Positions 10,550-19,481 of a stretch of DNA of 64,000 bases are shown in pieces. The position numbers and the translations under genes were made by a program. The DNA is from CAVSDF01 sp963726715 (GTDB lineage Bacteria; Bacteroidota; Rhodothermia; Rhodothermales; BA12): the NCBI GenBank assembly GCA_963726715.1, contig CAVSDF010000005.1, positions 62,001-126,000 of the forward strand, read 5' to 3'. The notes under the pieces were generated by a model. It saw only the letters and a program-made list of their open reading frames with translations, had not been told where the DNA came from and did not search any database. Every line of letters starts with the position of its first letter. Position 1 is the stretch's first letter.

Positions 10550-10984
10550 ATGTCCGCTCCGCGCCGCCTCCACATCCTCGTTGTCGAGGACGACGAAGAC
10601 CACGCCGACCTCATCCTCGGCGTGCTCGCCGGGCACCCGGCAGCCCACACCACCGACCACGTCACCGACGGGCAGGCGGCGCTCGACCACCTGGAGCGCG
10701 TGAAGGCGCTTCCGCGCAGCCGCTGGCCCGACCTCGTCCTCCTCGACCTCAAACTCCCGAAAGTCGACGGCCTCGACGTGCTCGACCGCGTCAAGAAGGA
10801 CCCGCTGCTGCGCAAGATCCCCATCGTCGTCCTGACGACCTCGACCGCCGAGGTGGACCGGGCGAAGGCGTACCATGCCCACGCCAACTCGTACCTCGTC
10901 AAGCCCGTGAGTTACGAGAATTTCGAGGCTCTGGTCGAGGAGTTGAGCGTTTACTGGGGCGTCTGGGACCAAGGGCCGCGCTGA
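10550..10984 (+). CDS. Single-domain response regulator (Rcp1-like)
   Basis: A 144-residue stand-alone receiver. The acidic pocket is EDDED near residues 13-17, the phospho-acceptor is Asp66 in VLLDLKLPKVDG, the switch Thr is in VVLTTSTAE (about residue 96) and the conserved Lys is K118 in YLVKPV. The C terminus ends shortly after the receiver (VEELSVYWGVW) with no output domain, which is the architecture of phytochrome-associated Rcp1-type regulators. The ATG at 10550 follows CCCGCCCG and gives the normal N terminus; the frame is open further upstream but overlaps the kinase gene. It probably takes phosphate from the upstream or downstream kinase. Confidence 0.87.
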   Translation: MSAPRRLHILVVEDDEDHADLILGVLAGHPAAHTTDHVTDGQAALDHLERVKALPRSRWPDLVLLDLKLPKVDGLDVLDRVKKDPLLRKIPIVVLTTSTAEVDRAKAYHAHANSYLVKPVSYENFEALVEELSVYWGVWDQGPR

Positions 10985-11047
10985 GTTTTTCGTGCGGCGC
11001 CCGCGGTCTTCCCCGCAGTCTTCGTTTTTCGCCGTTCCCCCCGATCC

Positions 11048-12379
11048 GTGCTTCGCAGCCCGCGCATCCACGTCCTGCTCGTCGAGGACGATGAGGACCA
11101 CGCCTCCCTCGTCCAGGACCACCTCGATGTGTTGCAGGGACGGCCCGTCGTCTGGGAGCGCGTCAGCACCCGCGCCGCCGCCATCGCCCGTCTCCGCGCC
11201 GCCGTCGCGCACGACGCCGCCCGGGTCGCCGGAACGGCCTCAACGTTGGCGGGCGCCGACGGCCATCTCGACGCCGTCCTGCTCGACCTCGGCCTGCCCG
11301 ACAGCACGCTCACCGAGACGCTGCCCACCGTCCTCGCCGCCGCCGACGGCGTGCCGATCGTGGTGCTCACCTCGCTCTACGACCTCAACCTCGCCCTCGA
11401 AGCGGTCGCGCTCGGCGCGCAGGACTACCTCGTCAAGAGCCAGATGTCGAGCGAACTGCTGCTGCGGACGGTGCGCTACGCCGTCGAGCGGACGCGCGGC
11501 GCGCGCGAACTGTCGGCGGCGAACCGGCGCCTGCGCGCCGAGGTCGTCGAGCGCGAACTCGCCGAGGTGGCGCTTCGCGAGCGCGAGGCCGATCTGCGAG
11601 CGCTCAACGAGACGCTCGAACGCCTCGTCGGCGAGCGGACCGACAGCCTGAGCCGCGCCAACGCGGCCCTCGAAGTGCGCAACCGCGACCTGCAGAGCTT
11701 CGCGTACGTGGCGAGCCACGACCTCCAGGAACCCCTGCGCAAGATCCAGTCATTCGGCGGGCTGTTGACGCGCGAGTACGGCCACGCCCTCGGCGTCGAC
11801 GGGCAGCACTACGTCGGGCGCATCACGGTCGCTGCCGAGCGGCTGTCGGCGCTCGTGCGCGACCTGCTCTCGTTCTCGCGCGTCGGCACGCACGGCGATG
11901 CGTTCCAGGCGGTCGATCTCGCGCGCGTCGCCGCCGACGTGGCGGAGGAGCTCGAACTCGTTGTCCGCGAGACCGGCGCATCGGTCGAGATCGGCACGCT
12001 TCCCCGCGTCCACGGCGACGGCGTGCAGCTTCGGCGCCTCGTCCACAACCTCGTCGAGAACGCCCTCAAGTACCGCCGCGACGGCGTGGCGCCGCTCGTG
12101 CGACTCGTGATGGGGGAGGTGGATGACGACGGGTGCGTCGTGTTCACGGTCGAGGACAACGGAATCGGCTTCGACACGCGGCATGCCGAGCGCATCTTCG
12201 AGCCGTTCCAGCGCCTGCACGGAAAAGCCGCGTACGAGGGCACCGGCATGGGCCTCGCCATCGTGCAGCGCATCGCCGAGCGCCACGGCGGGGCGGTGAG
12301 CGCCGAGAGCATGCCGGGCGAGGGCAGCCGATTCCGCGTCACCCTGCGCGCCGCCGAGGAGACCGCTGCGCCTGCGTGA
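11048..12379 (+). CDS. Receiver-coiled-coil-histidine kinase hybrid
   Basis: The 443-residue protein starts with a receiver domain (acidic pocket EDDED at residues 13-17, Asp80 in AVLLDLGLPD, Thr in VVLTSL, Lys130 in YLVKS), continues as a helical linker rich in Arg/Glu/Leu (residues 145-210, probably a coiled coil) and ends with a HisKA domain (FAYVASHDLQEPLRKI, His224) plus HATPase_c (LVENALKYR, VEDNGIGFD, GTGMGLAIV). An N-terminal receiver controlling a C-terminal kinase is a known arrangement for relays that take phosphate from another kinase. GTG at 11048 gives the canonical receiver start. It lies 63 bases after the stand-alone receiver. Confidence 0.86.
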   Translation: MLRSPRIHVLLVEDDEDHASLVQDHLDVLQGRPVVWERVSTRAAAIARLRAAVAHDAARVAGTASTLAGADGHLDAVLLDLGLPDSTLTETLPTVLAAADGVPIVVLTSLYDLNLALEAVALGAQDYLVKSQMSSELLLRTVRYAVERTRGARELSAANRRLRAEVVERELAEVALREREADLRALNETLERLVGERTDSLSRANAALEVRNRDLQSFAYVASHDLQEPLRKIQSFGGLLTREYGHALGVDGQHYVGRITVAAERLSALVRDLLSFSRVGTHGDAFQAVDLARVAADVAEELELVVRETGASVEIGTLPRVHGDGVQLRRLVHNLVENALKYRRDGVAPLVRLVMGEVDDDGCVVFTVEDNGIGFDTRHAERIFEPFQRLHGKAAYEGTGMGLAIVQRIAERHGGAVSAESMPGEGSRFRVTLRAAEETAAPA

Positions 12380-12686
12380 GCGGTGCGGATGAGCGAGGCA
12401 GAGGGCTGTTCGGTTCTACATGCGAAGTTTAAGAATCTGCTGTGTCCTTGTGAGCGCAGCGTGGCACTCTCGTCGTCGAGAGCGCCGATGGACCGGATTG
12501 CCACGTCGCTTCGCGCCTCGCAAGGTCACGTGGAGGGATTCGAGGCAGAACCTGCAAGCACGGGGAGCGAGGGGGGAGCCGGGAGAACGACCGCGCGCGT
12601 TTCCGGTGAACGCGGTCCCGACGGTCGTGGCATCGCGCCAGAGCGGGGTGTATATTGCGAACCCGAGCAATCGGAGCCCGAAGCTT
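12380..12686. other. Spacer with a degenerate dispersed repeat upstream of tRNA-Pro
   Basis: No gene is supported in these 307 bases. From about 12449 to 12540 there is a degenerate, reverse-oriented copy of the repeat family seen at 34089-34179 and 46094-46190, recognisable by GGATTGCCACGTCGCTTCGC and CCTCGCAA. Inside it CTCTCGTCGTCGAGAG forms a small hairpin. TATATT at about 12648-12653, 34 bases before the tRNA, is a possible -10 element. Confidence 0.5.
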
Positions 12687-12760
12687 CGGGACGTAGCGCA
12701 GCCCGGTAGCGCACCTGCATGGGGTGCAGGGGGTCGTGGGTTCAAATCCCGCCGTCCCGA
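12687..12760 (+). tRNA. tRNA-Pro (anticodon GGG)
   Basis: A complete 74-base cloverleaf. The acceptor stem pairs CGGGACG with CGTCCCG, followed by discriminator A. The D arm is AGCGCAGCCCGGTAGCGC. The anticodon stem CCTGC/GCAGG encloses the loop ATGGGGT, giving anticodon GGG. The T arm has GTGGG-TTCAAAT-CCCGC. The 3' CCA is not encoded, so it must be added after transcription. A hairpin terminator follows. Confidence 0.93.
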
Positions 12761-12767
12761 CCCGCAC

Positions 12768-12802
12768 GAGGGGCCGTCTTCCACACCGGAGGGCGGCCCC
12801 TC
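12768..12802 (+). terminator. Hairpin terminator after tRNA-Pro
   Basis: GAGGGGCCG (12768-12776) pairs with CGGCCCCTC (12794-12802) around a 17-base loop, directly after the tRNA. The T tract is weak (GGCTCGTTCT), so termination efficiency is uncertain. Confidence 0.6.
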
Positions 12803-12894
12803 GGCTCGTTCTCTGCTGCCCGTTCCGGCGCGAGCGCGTGCGGCCGAATGTCGTACGTTCCCGTCTCCGGACGCCGCCCGACCTCCCCACCCCG

Positions 12895-14028
12895 ATGCCG
12901 CCCGCCCCCTACGCCGAGTCGCTCCGCCGTTTCGCCCGCGACCTGAGTGCCCTCCGCGAGTCGCAGGGCGTCACCATCGAGCGCATCCACCAGCAGTCGA
13001 AGATCCCGCTGCACGTGTTGCAGGACTTCGAGGCCGACGCGCTTCTCGGCAACCCGGTCTTCAACCGCGTCTACCTGCGCTCGCTCGTCAAGACGTACGC
13101 CGACAGCCTGCGCGTGCCCATCGGTGAGGTGCTCAGCGCGCTCGAAAGCGCCTACGCGGGCGAAGCCAAGAGCCTCCGCTACCTCGGCCCCCGAAGCCTC
13201 GACGCCACCGCCGACGCCCCGCTTGAGACGCCGCCCACCACGCCGAATGCCGCCGTGGACGACCCGCCTGAGGCAAACGCGGCGGTTTTCGCCGACGGGG
13301 CGACCGCGGACGAACAGGTGGATGAAGCGCCCGATGCCACGTCGGACGCTGCGTTCAGGACGTCGATCGTGCCTGCCGAGGCGGCCACGGCGGCAGCCCC
13401 TGAGGACGTGCCCGTCGTTCTCCCCGACCCGGTCTCGCCCGAACCGCCACCGCCCGCTGCACCCGAGGTGACGCCCGCCGCGGCGCACCCCGTACCGCCG
13501 ATCCTGCGCCCCGATCCGGTGTCGCCTGCGGGGCGGGCGTTCACGGGTGGATACGCCGATGTCGAGACGCGCCGCCTGCCGTCGTGGCTGCCCGTCGCGC
13601 TCGGCGTCGTCGCGCTCCTCGCCCTCATCGGCGGACTGCTCTGGTGGCTCGGGCGCGACCCGCAGGCTGCCGACCGCACCGCCGCCGCGCCCGCCGCCGA
13701 CGTGCCTGCCGACACCGCCGCCGCGCGCCCTGCGCCCACGGCTCCGTCCGCGCCCATCGCGCTCCCCGACACCCTCGTGCTCACCATCCGTGCCACGACC
13801 GAGCCGCTGCGCGGCATCCGCCTTCGCCGCGACGACGACGTGCGGCGTCCGTACTGGATCGAGGCGGGCAGCGAGCAAACGTTCGCCTTCCTCGACAGCG
13901 CCTTCGTCGACGCCGCTGGCTCGCCGACCGCCGCGTACCTCCTCAACGGCGCCCCCCTCGACGCCGCAACCGTCCGCGCCGCCGACGGCACCCTCGTCCT
14001 CGTCCGCGATCGCCTTGCCCGCCGCTGA
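12895..14028 (+). CDS. RodZ-like helix-turn-helix membrane protein
   Basis: A 377-residue protein. Residues 8-80 are a RodZ-type helix-turn-helix (LRESQGVTIERIHQQSKIPL, then FEADALLGNPVFNRVYLRSL). A long Pro/Ala/Glu-rich linker (residues 100-225) follows, then one transmembrane helix (231-252, WLPVALGVVALLALIGGLLWW) and a C-terminal beta domain (LVLTIRATTEPLRGIRLRRDD) like the DUF4115 domain of RodZ. RodZ proteins link the cytoskeleton or cell-shape machinery to the inner membrane. The ATG at 12895 gives the canonical start; the frame is open upstream through the tRNA. No FtsI, MreB or other shape gene is nearby, so the role is inferred from architecture alone. Confidence 0.75.
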   Translation: MPPAPYAESLRRFARDLSALRESQGVTIERIHQQSKIPLHVLQDFEADALLGNPVFNRVYLRSLVKTYADSLRVPIGEVLSALESAYAGEAKSLRYLGPRSLDATADAPLETPPTTPNAAVDDPPEANAAVFADGATADEQVDEAPDATSDAAFRTSIVPAEAATAAAPEDVPVVLPDPVSPEPPPPAAPEVTPAAAHPVPPILRPDPVSPAGRAFTGGYADVETRRLPSWLPVALGVVALLALIGGLLWWLGRDPQAADRTAAAPAADVPADTAAARPAPTAPSAPIALPDTLVLTIRATTEPLRGIRLRRDDDVRRPYWIEAGSEQTFAFLDSAFVDAAGSPTAAYLLNGAPLDAATVRAADGTLVLVRDRLARR

Positions 14029-14235
14029 TGCGGGGTGGTGAATTGGTCGGGATGCCACGGTGGCACCGAATGGCGCCCCAGCCGCCGGGGCGTCGGGCGC
14101 AGCGCCCGAGCGCCCCGCATCCGATCTGAACCCAACGGCCCCGTGCCGCTTCCGCCCGTGGCCCGATCCGCCCGTCCCGCCCCCTCGCTCTTCGACGCCG
14201 CGCTCGCTTCTCCCGCACCTGTGCCCGACGGCGCG

Positions 14236-16402
14236 ATGACCGACGCCGACGCCGTCGCTGACACGGCCCGGTTGATCGCCGATCTCGACGCGCTGCCCGG
14301 CGGTGCGCTGCCGCTCGGGGCAGATGTCGTCGCCGACGCAGTGCCGTTCGATGCCGCCGGGGCGCTTGCCGGGCGACTGCGCCGCGTCCTCGACGTCCAC
14401 GCCGAGCGCTACTACCGGCACGACGCGCCGCTCGTGCCCGACGCCGAGTACGACCGCCTCTTCCACGCCCTCGCCGCCCTCGAACGCGCCCATCCGTCGC
14501 TTCTCGCGTCCGGACTCGCCGACGCAGCGGGTCGGTGGGGCGCCGCTCGATGGGTTCACGAAGGTGCGCCACCGCGCGCCGCTGCGCTCGCTCGGAAACG
14601 CCTTCGGGGCCGCCGACCTCGCCGCCTGGTTCGAGCGCGCGGTCAAGGGGATGGAGGGCCACGCGCCTGCCCTCCACGCCGAACTCAAACTCGACGGCCT
14701 CGCGGTCGCCCTCACCTACGACGACGGGCGCCTCGCGCTCGCGGCCACGCGCGGCAACGGCGTCGAGGGCGAGGACATCACCGCCAACGTGCGCACCATC
14801 CGCGCCATCCCGCTTCACCTCCACGGCGCGAGCGTGCCGAAACGCATCGAAGTCCGCGGTGAGGTCTACATGCGCCGCGACGACTTCGAGCGCCTCAACG
14901 CCTCGCTCGCCGCCGCCGGGCAGAAGACGTTCGCCAACCCGCGGAACGCCGCCGCGGGCAGCCTCCGGCAACTCGACCCGCGCGTCACGGCCCGCCGTCC
15001 GCTCTCGTTCGCCGCGTACGCGCTCGGGCCGGTCGAGTGGGGCGCCGACGCCGACACGCCTGCGGGGCAGGGGGATGCGCTCGCGTGGCTCGCGTCGATG
15101 GGACTGCCAGTGAGCCGCGAGGCTCGTGCCTGCCCGACCGTCGAGGACGCCCTTGCGTTCGTCGAGGAATGGACGACGAAGCGCGACACACTTCCCTTCG
15201 AGATCGACGGATGCGTCGTCAAGGTCGACCGCTTCGATGCGCAGCGGACGCTCGGCGAGGTCTCGAACGCGCCGCGGTGGGCCGTCGCTGTCAAGTTTCC
15301 CGCCCGCGAGGCGACGACGCGGCTCCTCGGCATCGTCGTCAACGTCGGGCGGACGGGTGCGCTGACGCCTGAGGCGGTGCTGGAGCCGGTCCGCATCGGC
15401 GGCGTGACGGTCGCGCAGGCGACGCTCCACAACGAAGACTACATCGCCGCCCGCGACCTCCGCGTCGGCGACACCGTCGTCGTCAAGCGTGCGGGCGACG
15501 TGATCCCGGCGGTGCTCGGGCGCGTCGCGGAGGCCCGTCCGCCCGAGGTGGAGGCTGCGGGGCCGTGGGTGATGCCGCTCGCGTGCCCATCGTGCGGGTC
15601 GCCGCTGGAGCGTGCCGAGGGCGAGTCGGACCGCTACTGCATCTCGGCGGCGTGCCCGGAGCAGTTCACGCGCCACGTCGAGCACTGGGCCTCGCGCGGC
15701 GCCCTCGACGTCGACGGGATGGGCGAGAAGGCGGCCGTCGCGCTCGTGGCGAGCGGCCTCGTCCGCCGCCTGCCCGACCTCTACCGCCTCGCCGACCGCC
15801 GCGCCGACCTCGTGGCGCTCGACGGGTTCGCCGACAAGAAGGCCGATGTGCTCCTTGCGGGGCTGGAGGCGTCGAAGGGGCGTCCGCTCTCGCGCGTGCT
15901 CTTCGGCCTCGGCATCCGCCACGTCGGCGCCACGACCGCCGAGCGCCTCGTCGCCCACGCCGACAGCCTCGACGCCCTCGCGGCCCTGGATGCCGACGCG
16001 CTCGCCGCTATCGACGGCGTCGGCCCGGTCGTCGCCGAAACCGTCGTCGACTGGTTCGCGCTCGACGTCAACCGCGCCCTCGTCGCCGACCTCGCCGCCC
16101 TCGGCGTCAACACGCGCCGCCTGGATGAGGAAGCCTCGCTGACCCGCGACGCCGACGGACCGCTCGCGGGCGCGGTCGTCGTCCTCACCGGCACCCTCCC
16201 CACGCTCGGGCGCGCGGAGGCGGCCACGATGGTCAAGCGCGCGGGCGGCACGGTCGCGCCGAGCGTGTCGAAGAAGACGACGCTCGTCGTCGCGGGCGAG
16301 GCGGCGGGGTCGAAGCTGGCGAAAGCCGTCGAACTGGGCATCCGCGTCGTCGACGAGGCCGCGTTCCGCGCGCTGCTGGCGGGCGAGGACCAGACGGCGT
16401 GA
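14236..16402 (+). CDS. ligA: NAD-dependent DNA ligase LigA (one frame break)
   Basis: LigA seals nicks in DNA using NAD+. All domains are present: Ia region (HAERYYRHDAPLVPDAEYDRL), adenylation domain with the nucleophilic lysine in AELKLDGLAV and RGNGVEGEDITANV, OB domain, a four-cysteine zinc site (CPSCGSPLE then YCISAACPEQ), helix-hairpin-helix repeats (LDGFADKKADVLL, GIRHVGATTAERL) and a C-terminal BRCT (GAVVVLTGTLPTLGR). Near 14515 the frame moves by +1 between LLAS and PDSPTQRVGG; removing one base gives 721 residues, close to the family norm of about 670 plus an N-terminal extension of some 50 residues. ATG at 14236 is chosen; earlier GTG starts in frame are possible. Confidence 0.9.
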
Positions 16403-16749
16403 CGCACGACCGGTGGCCCGCAGGCGCTCGTCACCGCGTTTGAGGCGTCACATGGGCAGGCGTGCAGCCAGCGAGCCCGCCGATCGCGGTTCCGAGCCCG
16501 GTGAAGACTCCGAAGGTGAGGAGCGGCGGAGGCCCAATCCCCCAATCTCCTGGACCCTCCCGAAATCCCAAGACGCCCAGCGCCGCTCCGACGACCGTGC
16601 CGATGACGAAGCCTCTCCGGCACCGCCGCCTCTTGTGTGCCGCCCGTGCGCGGCAGACGTATCCGCTTGGGTGAACGCCTGTGGCTCAGCGGCGGAGGCG
16701 CGGTCAACCGTCAGGACGGCGAGTGGTGTTCAGAGACGTGCCCGGCCCC
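16403..16749. other. Convergent spacer, no supported gene
   Basis: Between the convergent ligA and pseudouridine synthase genes. The minus strand from about 16620 to 16450 reads as a glycine-rich membrane-like peptide (FVIGTVVGAALGVLGF, then FGVFTGLGTAIGGLAG), but no ATG, GTG or TTG precedes it in frame, so I do not call it a gene. It could be a remnant or a gene with a damaged start. No terminator hairpin with a T tract was recognised. Confidence 0.4.
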
Positions 16750-17988
16750 TCATCCTTCGAAGCGGACGCCGCCGGTGACGTGCTCGTCGTCGTCGCCGAG
16801 GGCGATGTTGCGGGTGGCGTTGCGGGAGGAGCGGGTGGCGCGGCGGAGGCGGTCGAGGGCGTCGGCCATGTCGGCGGGGAGGGGCGTCTCGAACGAGACG
16901 GCCTCGCCGGTCACCGGGTGGCGGAAGCCGAGCAGGCGCGCGTGGAGGGCCTGCCGTCCGAGGCCGGAGACGATGTTCTGAAACATCGCCCGCCGCGACC
17001 CGATGATGGTGCGCGGGATGGTGTCGCCGCCGTACGTCCGGTCGCCGACGAGCGCGTGGCCGGTGTGGCGGGCGTGGATGCGGATCTGGTGCGTGCGCCC
17101 GGTCTCCAACCGCACCGCCACGAGCGCCGCGTCGCCGAAGCGCTCGACGACGCGCAGGTGGGTGATGGCGTTCTTGCCGACCTTCACGACGGCCATCTTC
17201 TTGCGGTCGCGCGGGTCGCGCCCGACGTGCGTCTCGACGCGCCGCTCGTTCTCGCTGGGGTCGCCCCAGACGAGCGCGATGTACTCCCGCTCGATCGAGT
17301 GGTCCGCGAACTGCGCCGCGATCCGGGCGTGGGCGATGTCCGTTTTGGCGACCACGAGCAGCCCCGACGTGTCCTTGTCGATCCGGTGGACGATGCCCGG
17401 CCGCGCGGCGACGCTCCCATCGCGCGCGGCGCTCGCTTCCATCGCCGACAGTCCAGTCGCCGAGGCCTCGTCATCCCCATCCGAATCGCCGTCGCTCTCC
17501 TCGTCGTCCTCCGAGCCGCCCGCGTCGAACGAGATCGTGCCGGCGCCGACGTGGTGGAGCAGGGCGTTGACGAGCGTGCCGTTGCGGTGCCCGTAGGCCG
17601 GGTGAACAACCATCCCGGCGGCCTTGTCGACGATCAGGAAGGCATCGTCCTCGTAGACCACCGAAATCGGAAGCGCCTCGGGGACGATGTCGAGCGGCGG
17701 CGGGCGCATCACGCGGCACGTGAAGACGTCGTTGTGGAGGACGGGCCGGGAGACGCGCGTCTCGACCTGCCCGTTCACGTCGACCTGTCCGTCGCGTATG
17801 GCGGCCTGCACCTTGGCGCGCGTCGCGTTGGCGATCTTGCCGGTCAGGTACACGTCGAGCCGCTCGCGCTCGCGGTATCCGGGCGGCACCTCGACGGTGA
17901 TGACCGTTTCGACGCGCGCCTCGCGCTCGGACGTCGGGGCGGGCGCGGCGCCCGAATCGGGGGCGCTGGATGCGGGAGAAAGCGGCAC
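16750..17988 (-). CDS. RluA/RluD-family 23S rRNA pseudouridine synthase
   Basis: The 412-residue protein carries an S4 RNA-binding domain (RLDVYLTGKIANATRAKVQAAI, then GQVDVNGQV) and the catalytic domain with the HRIDKDTSGLLVVAKT motif containing the nucleophilic Asp, followed by REYIALVWG and ETGRTHQIRIH. Such enzymes isomerise uridines in 23S rRNA. Unusual: an acidic low-complexity insertion of about 40 residues (EDDEESDGDSDGDDEAS and following) lies between HHVG and RPGIVHRIDK, where relatives are short. GTG at 17988 is chosen; the frame runs further upstream but there overlaps the terminator and 3' end of tmRNA. Which uridines it modifies cannot be read from the sequence. Confidence 0.85.
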   Translation of the reverse strand: MPLSPASSAPDSGAAPAPTSEREARVETVITVEVPPGYRERERLDVYLTGKIANATRAKVQAAIRDGQVDVNGQVETRVSRPVLHNDVFTCRVMRPPPLDIVPEALPISVVYEDDAFLIVDKAAGMVVHPAYGHRNGTLVNALLHHVGAGTISFDAGGSEDDEESDGDSDGDDEASATGLSAMEASAARDGSVAARPGIVHRIDKDTSGLLVVAKTDIAHARIAAQFADHSIEREYIALVWGDPSENERRVETHVGRDPRDRKKMAVVKVGKNAITHLRVVERFGDAALVAVRLETGRTHQIRIHARHTGHALVGDRTYGGDTIPRTIIGSRRAMFQNIVSGLGRQALHARLLGFRHPVTGEAVSFETPLPADMADALDRLRRATRSSRNATRNIALGDDDEHVTGGVRFEG

Positions 17989-18014
17989 GGGAAGCGGGGA
18001 GAGTGGACGCGAAA

Positions 18015-18048
18015 CGGCCTCCCTCCGCCCGAAGACGAAAGGAGGCCG
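18015..18048 (-). terminator. Hairpin terminator downstream of tmRNA
   Basis: On the minus strand CGGCCTCC and GGAGGCCG (arms at 18041-18048 and 18015-18022) enclose an 18-base loop and are followed by TTTCG. It lies 28 bases after the tmRNA 3' end and just before the pseudouridine synthase start. Confidence 0.6.
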
Positions 18049-18075
18049 CGCGGCCGGGGAAGGCCAGAGGAGATG

Positions 18076-18442
18076 TGGAGATGCCGGGAGTCGAACCCGG
18101 GTCCGGATGCGTCGCCAGTTCAAGCGTCTACGACGCGTAGACAGGGCATTGGGGTCTTAGCCGCAGGGCGTGCCCCCTGTCAGGGCACCCGTTGGAGCAA
18201 GTCGATTGAATCTCGACCGCCCGTTGCTCGACCAGAGCCGTGGCGGTCTTGTCTGATGTTAAGCTGATGCTGCGTCACCGAGGGTTCAGACTCCCTCGGT
18301 GGGCAACAGCTGGGGCTTTACGCCGCCAGCGCGTACGAGTAGTCGTTCGCAGTTGCATGTTCCCCGCGAGATTAACAAGCGTACGGGGGAGCTTGGCGCG
18401 CAGCCTGCCGCGTGCGTCATCCGTCGAAACCAGAACATCCCC
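18076..18442 (-). ncRNA. ssrA: tmRNA (SsrA)
   Basis: A one-piece tmRNA of about 367 bases that rescues stalled ribosomes. The 5' end GGGGATGTTCTGGTTTCGAC at 18442 and the 3' end (CCCGGGTTCGACTCCCGGC then ATCTCCA) form the tRNA-like domain; the acceptor stem pairs GGGGATG with CATCTCC. The tag reading frame is GCG AAC GAC TAC TCG TAC GCG CTG GCG GCG TAA at 18350-18318, giving ANDYSYALAA with a predicted GCG resume codon. Downstream pseudoknot-like segments follow (CCGAGGGAGT/CCCTCGG among them). CCA is not encoded. On the upstream side a small hairpin (18455-18469) may end the preceding lipoprotein transcript. Confidence 0.94.
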
Positions 18443-18544
18443 GAGAAAGAACAGCGCCCGTTTCGGGCGTTTCCAAGCCGGTATAGGCCTTCGGAGGCCG
18501 CGCGGTTCCCCATTCACACGCTCTCGGCACGCGCCACCCACGTC

Positions 18545-19117
18545 TCACCCGCCGACCCGCGTCGCGCGGCGGCGCCCGAGGTCGCGCGCGCCGCCGGTCG
18601 CCACGGCTTCCAGCCCGGCTGCTTTGAACGCCTGGTCGAGCGGGGCGGCGAGGCTACGGGCGAGGCCGCCGGGGAGGTAGGGGACGTGCGTGCGCGAGCG
18701 CCAGACGTAGCGGCGGTACGGGTCGAAGACGACGCGCAGGTGCCCGTCGGCGAGCGGGAGCACGTCGAGGCGCAGGCGCATGTCGTAGAGCAGCCAGTCG
18801 GCGCCCGCCCGCGGTTCGGTCGTCAGGGCGCCGCCGATGGAGGGCGCGAGCGTCCACCCGGCGGACCGGAGCGCGGCGGCGGCGCGGGCAAGCGCGAGGC
18901 TGTCGGCGTCGACGACGGCGGCGGCGGGCGGCATTGCGGATGCGGCGGCGCTGCTGGACGTGGCGACGCGGTAGTCGCGCGTGAGGGGCGCGAGGCGCGG
19001 GGCGCATCCGGCGAGGACGGCGCAGAACGCCACGACGGCCACCGCGGTGGGGCGGGGCGCGGCGGTGCGGGGCGCGGCGAGGCGGCGGAGGCGAACGGAG
19101 CGGGGCATACGGAGCAT
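18545..19117 (-). CDS. Conserved-looking outer-membrane lipoprotein of unknown role
   Basis: About 190 residues. The N terminus has an Arg-rich leader, a hydrophobic stretch (TAVAVVAFCAVLAGC) and the lipobox LAGC, so it should be lipidated and exported. The mature part looks like one globular alpha/beta domain (WTLAPSIGGALTTEPRAGAD, LRVVFDPYRRYVWRSRTH) ending in an Arg/Gly tail. Starts at 19117 (MLRMPRSV) or 19108 (MPRSV) both give a good signal peptide; I cannot decide between them. I do not recognise the family. It lies 102 bases upstream of tmRNA on the same strand. Confidence 0.65.
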   Translation of the reverse strand: MLRMPRSVRLRRLAAPRTAAPRPTAVAVVAFCAVLAGCAPRLAPLTRDYRVATSSSAAASAMPPAAAVVDADSLALARAAAALRSAGWTLAPSIGGALTTEPRAGADWLLYDMRLRLDVLPLADGHLRVVFDPYRRYVWRSRTHVPYLPGGLARSLAAPLDQAFKAAGLEAVATGGARDLGRRRATRVGG

Positions 19118-19481
19118 GGGGGCAAGGCTACGCCGTTCGGGCGCCGCCATCAAGTCGCATCGCCGTCCGATGCGCCGCTCCGGCTCCGGCCGGGCCAAAC
19201 CAGAACCGGACCGCCCGCTCACCCAGCGCACGGTCCGGTTCGGCCTGCGGCGCGCCGAAGCGCGGCACGCGGGAGGTCACGGAGGTCGTACGCCCGCTGC
19301 CGGGCCGCCACCCAACCGCGCGTTCACGTTTGCTTCGGGAAACACCGACCGTCACTTCCGATGCCTCCGGACGCCTCTTCATGGCCTCTTCGGCGCCCAT
19401 CCACGCGTGCCGGGACCGAAGCACCCCCCTCGCGCGTATCTTCTCCACCTGACCCTCCTGAACTTTATCTCCCCGAACGAC
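19118..19481. other. Divergent spacer with a 10-bp-arm hairpin
   Basis: Between the lipoprotein and the COX24-like gene no protein is supported. AACCGGACCG (19204-19213) and CGGTCCGGTT (19231-19240) are perfect 10-base inverted arms around a 17-base loop with no T tract, so an operator or RNA hairpin is as likely as a terminator. AACTTTATCT about 15 bases before the ATG at 19482 is AT-richer than its surroundings and may be leader or promoter. Confidence 0.5.

Noticed and set aside
12420..12709. Small protein between the receiver-kinase and tRNA-Pro
   Set aside because: The open frames follow a degenerate repeat and run into the tRNA; no recognisable protein.
14035..14235. Longer N terminus for LigA
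   Set aside because: Upstream GTG starts extend the frame through Pro/Ala-rich sequence with no family resemblance; ATG at 14236 is already about 50 residues longer than usual.
16440..16660. Possible small glycine-rich membrane protein on the minus strand
   Set aside because: Readable hydrophobic segments but no start codon in frame before them.
17989..18123. Pseudouridine synthase starting inside the tmRNA gene
   Set aside because: The frame is open there, but it would overlap the tmRNA 3' end and its terminator; GTG at 17988 leaves the S4 domain complete.
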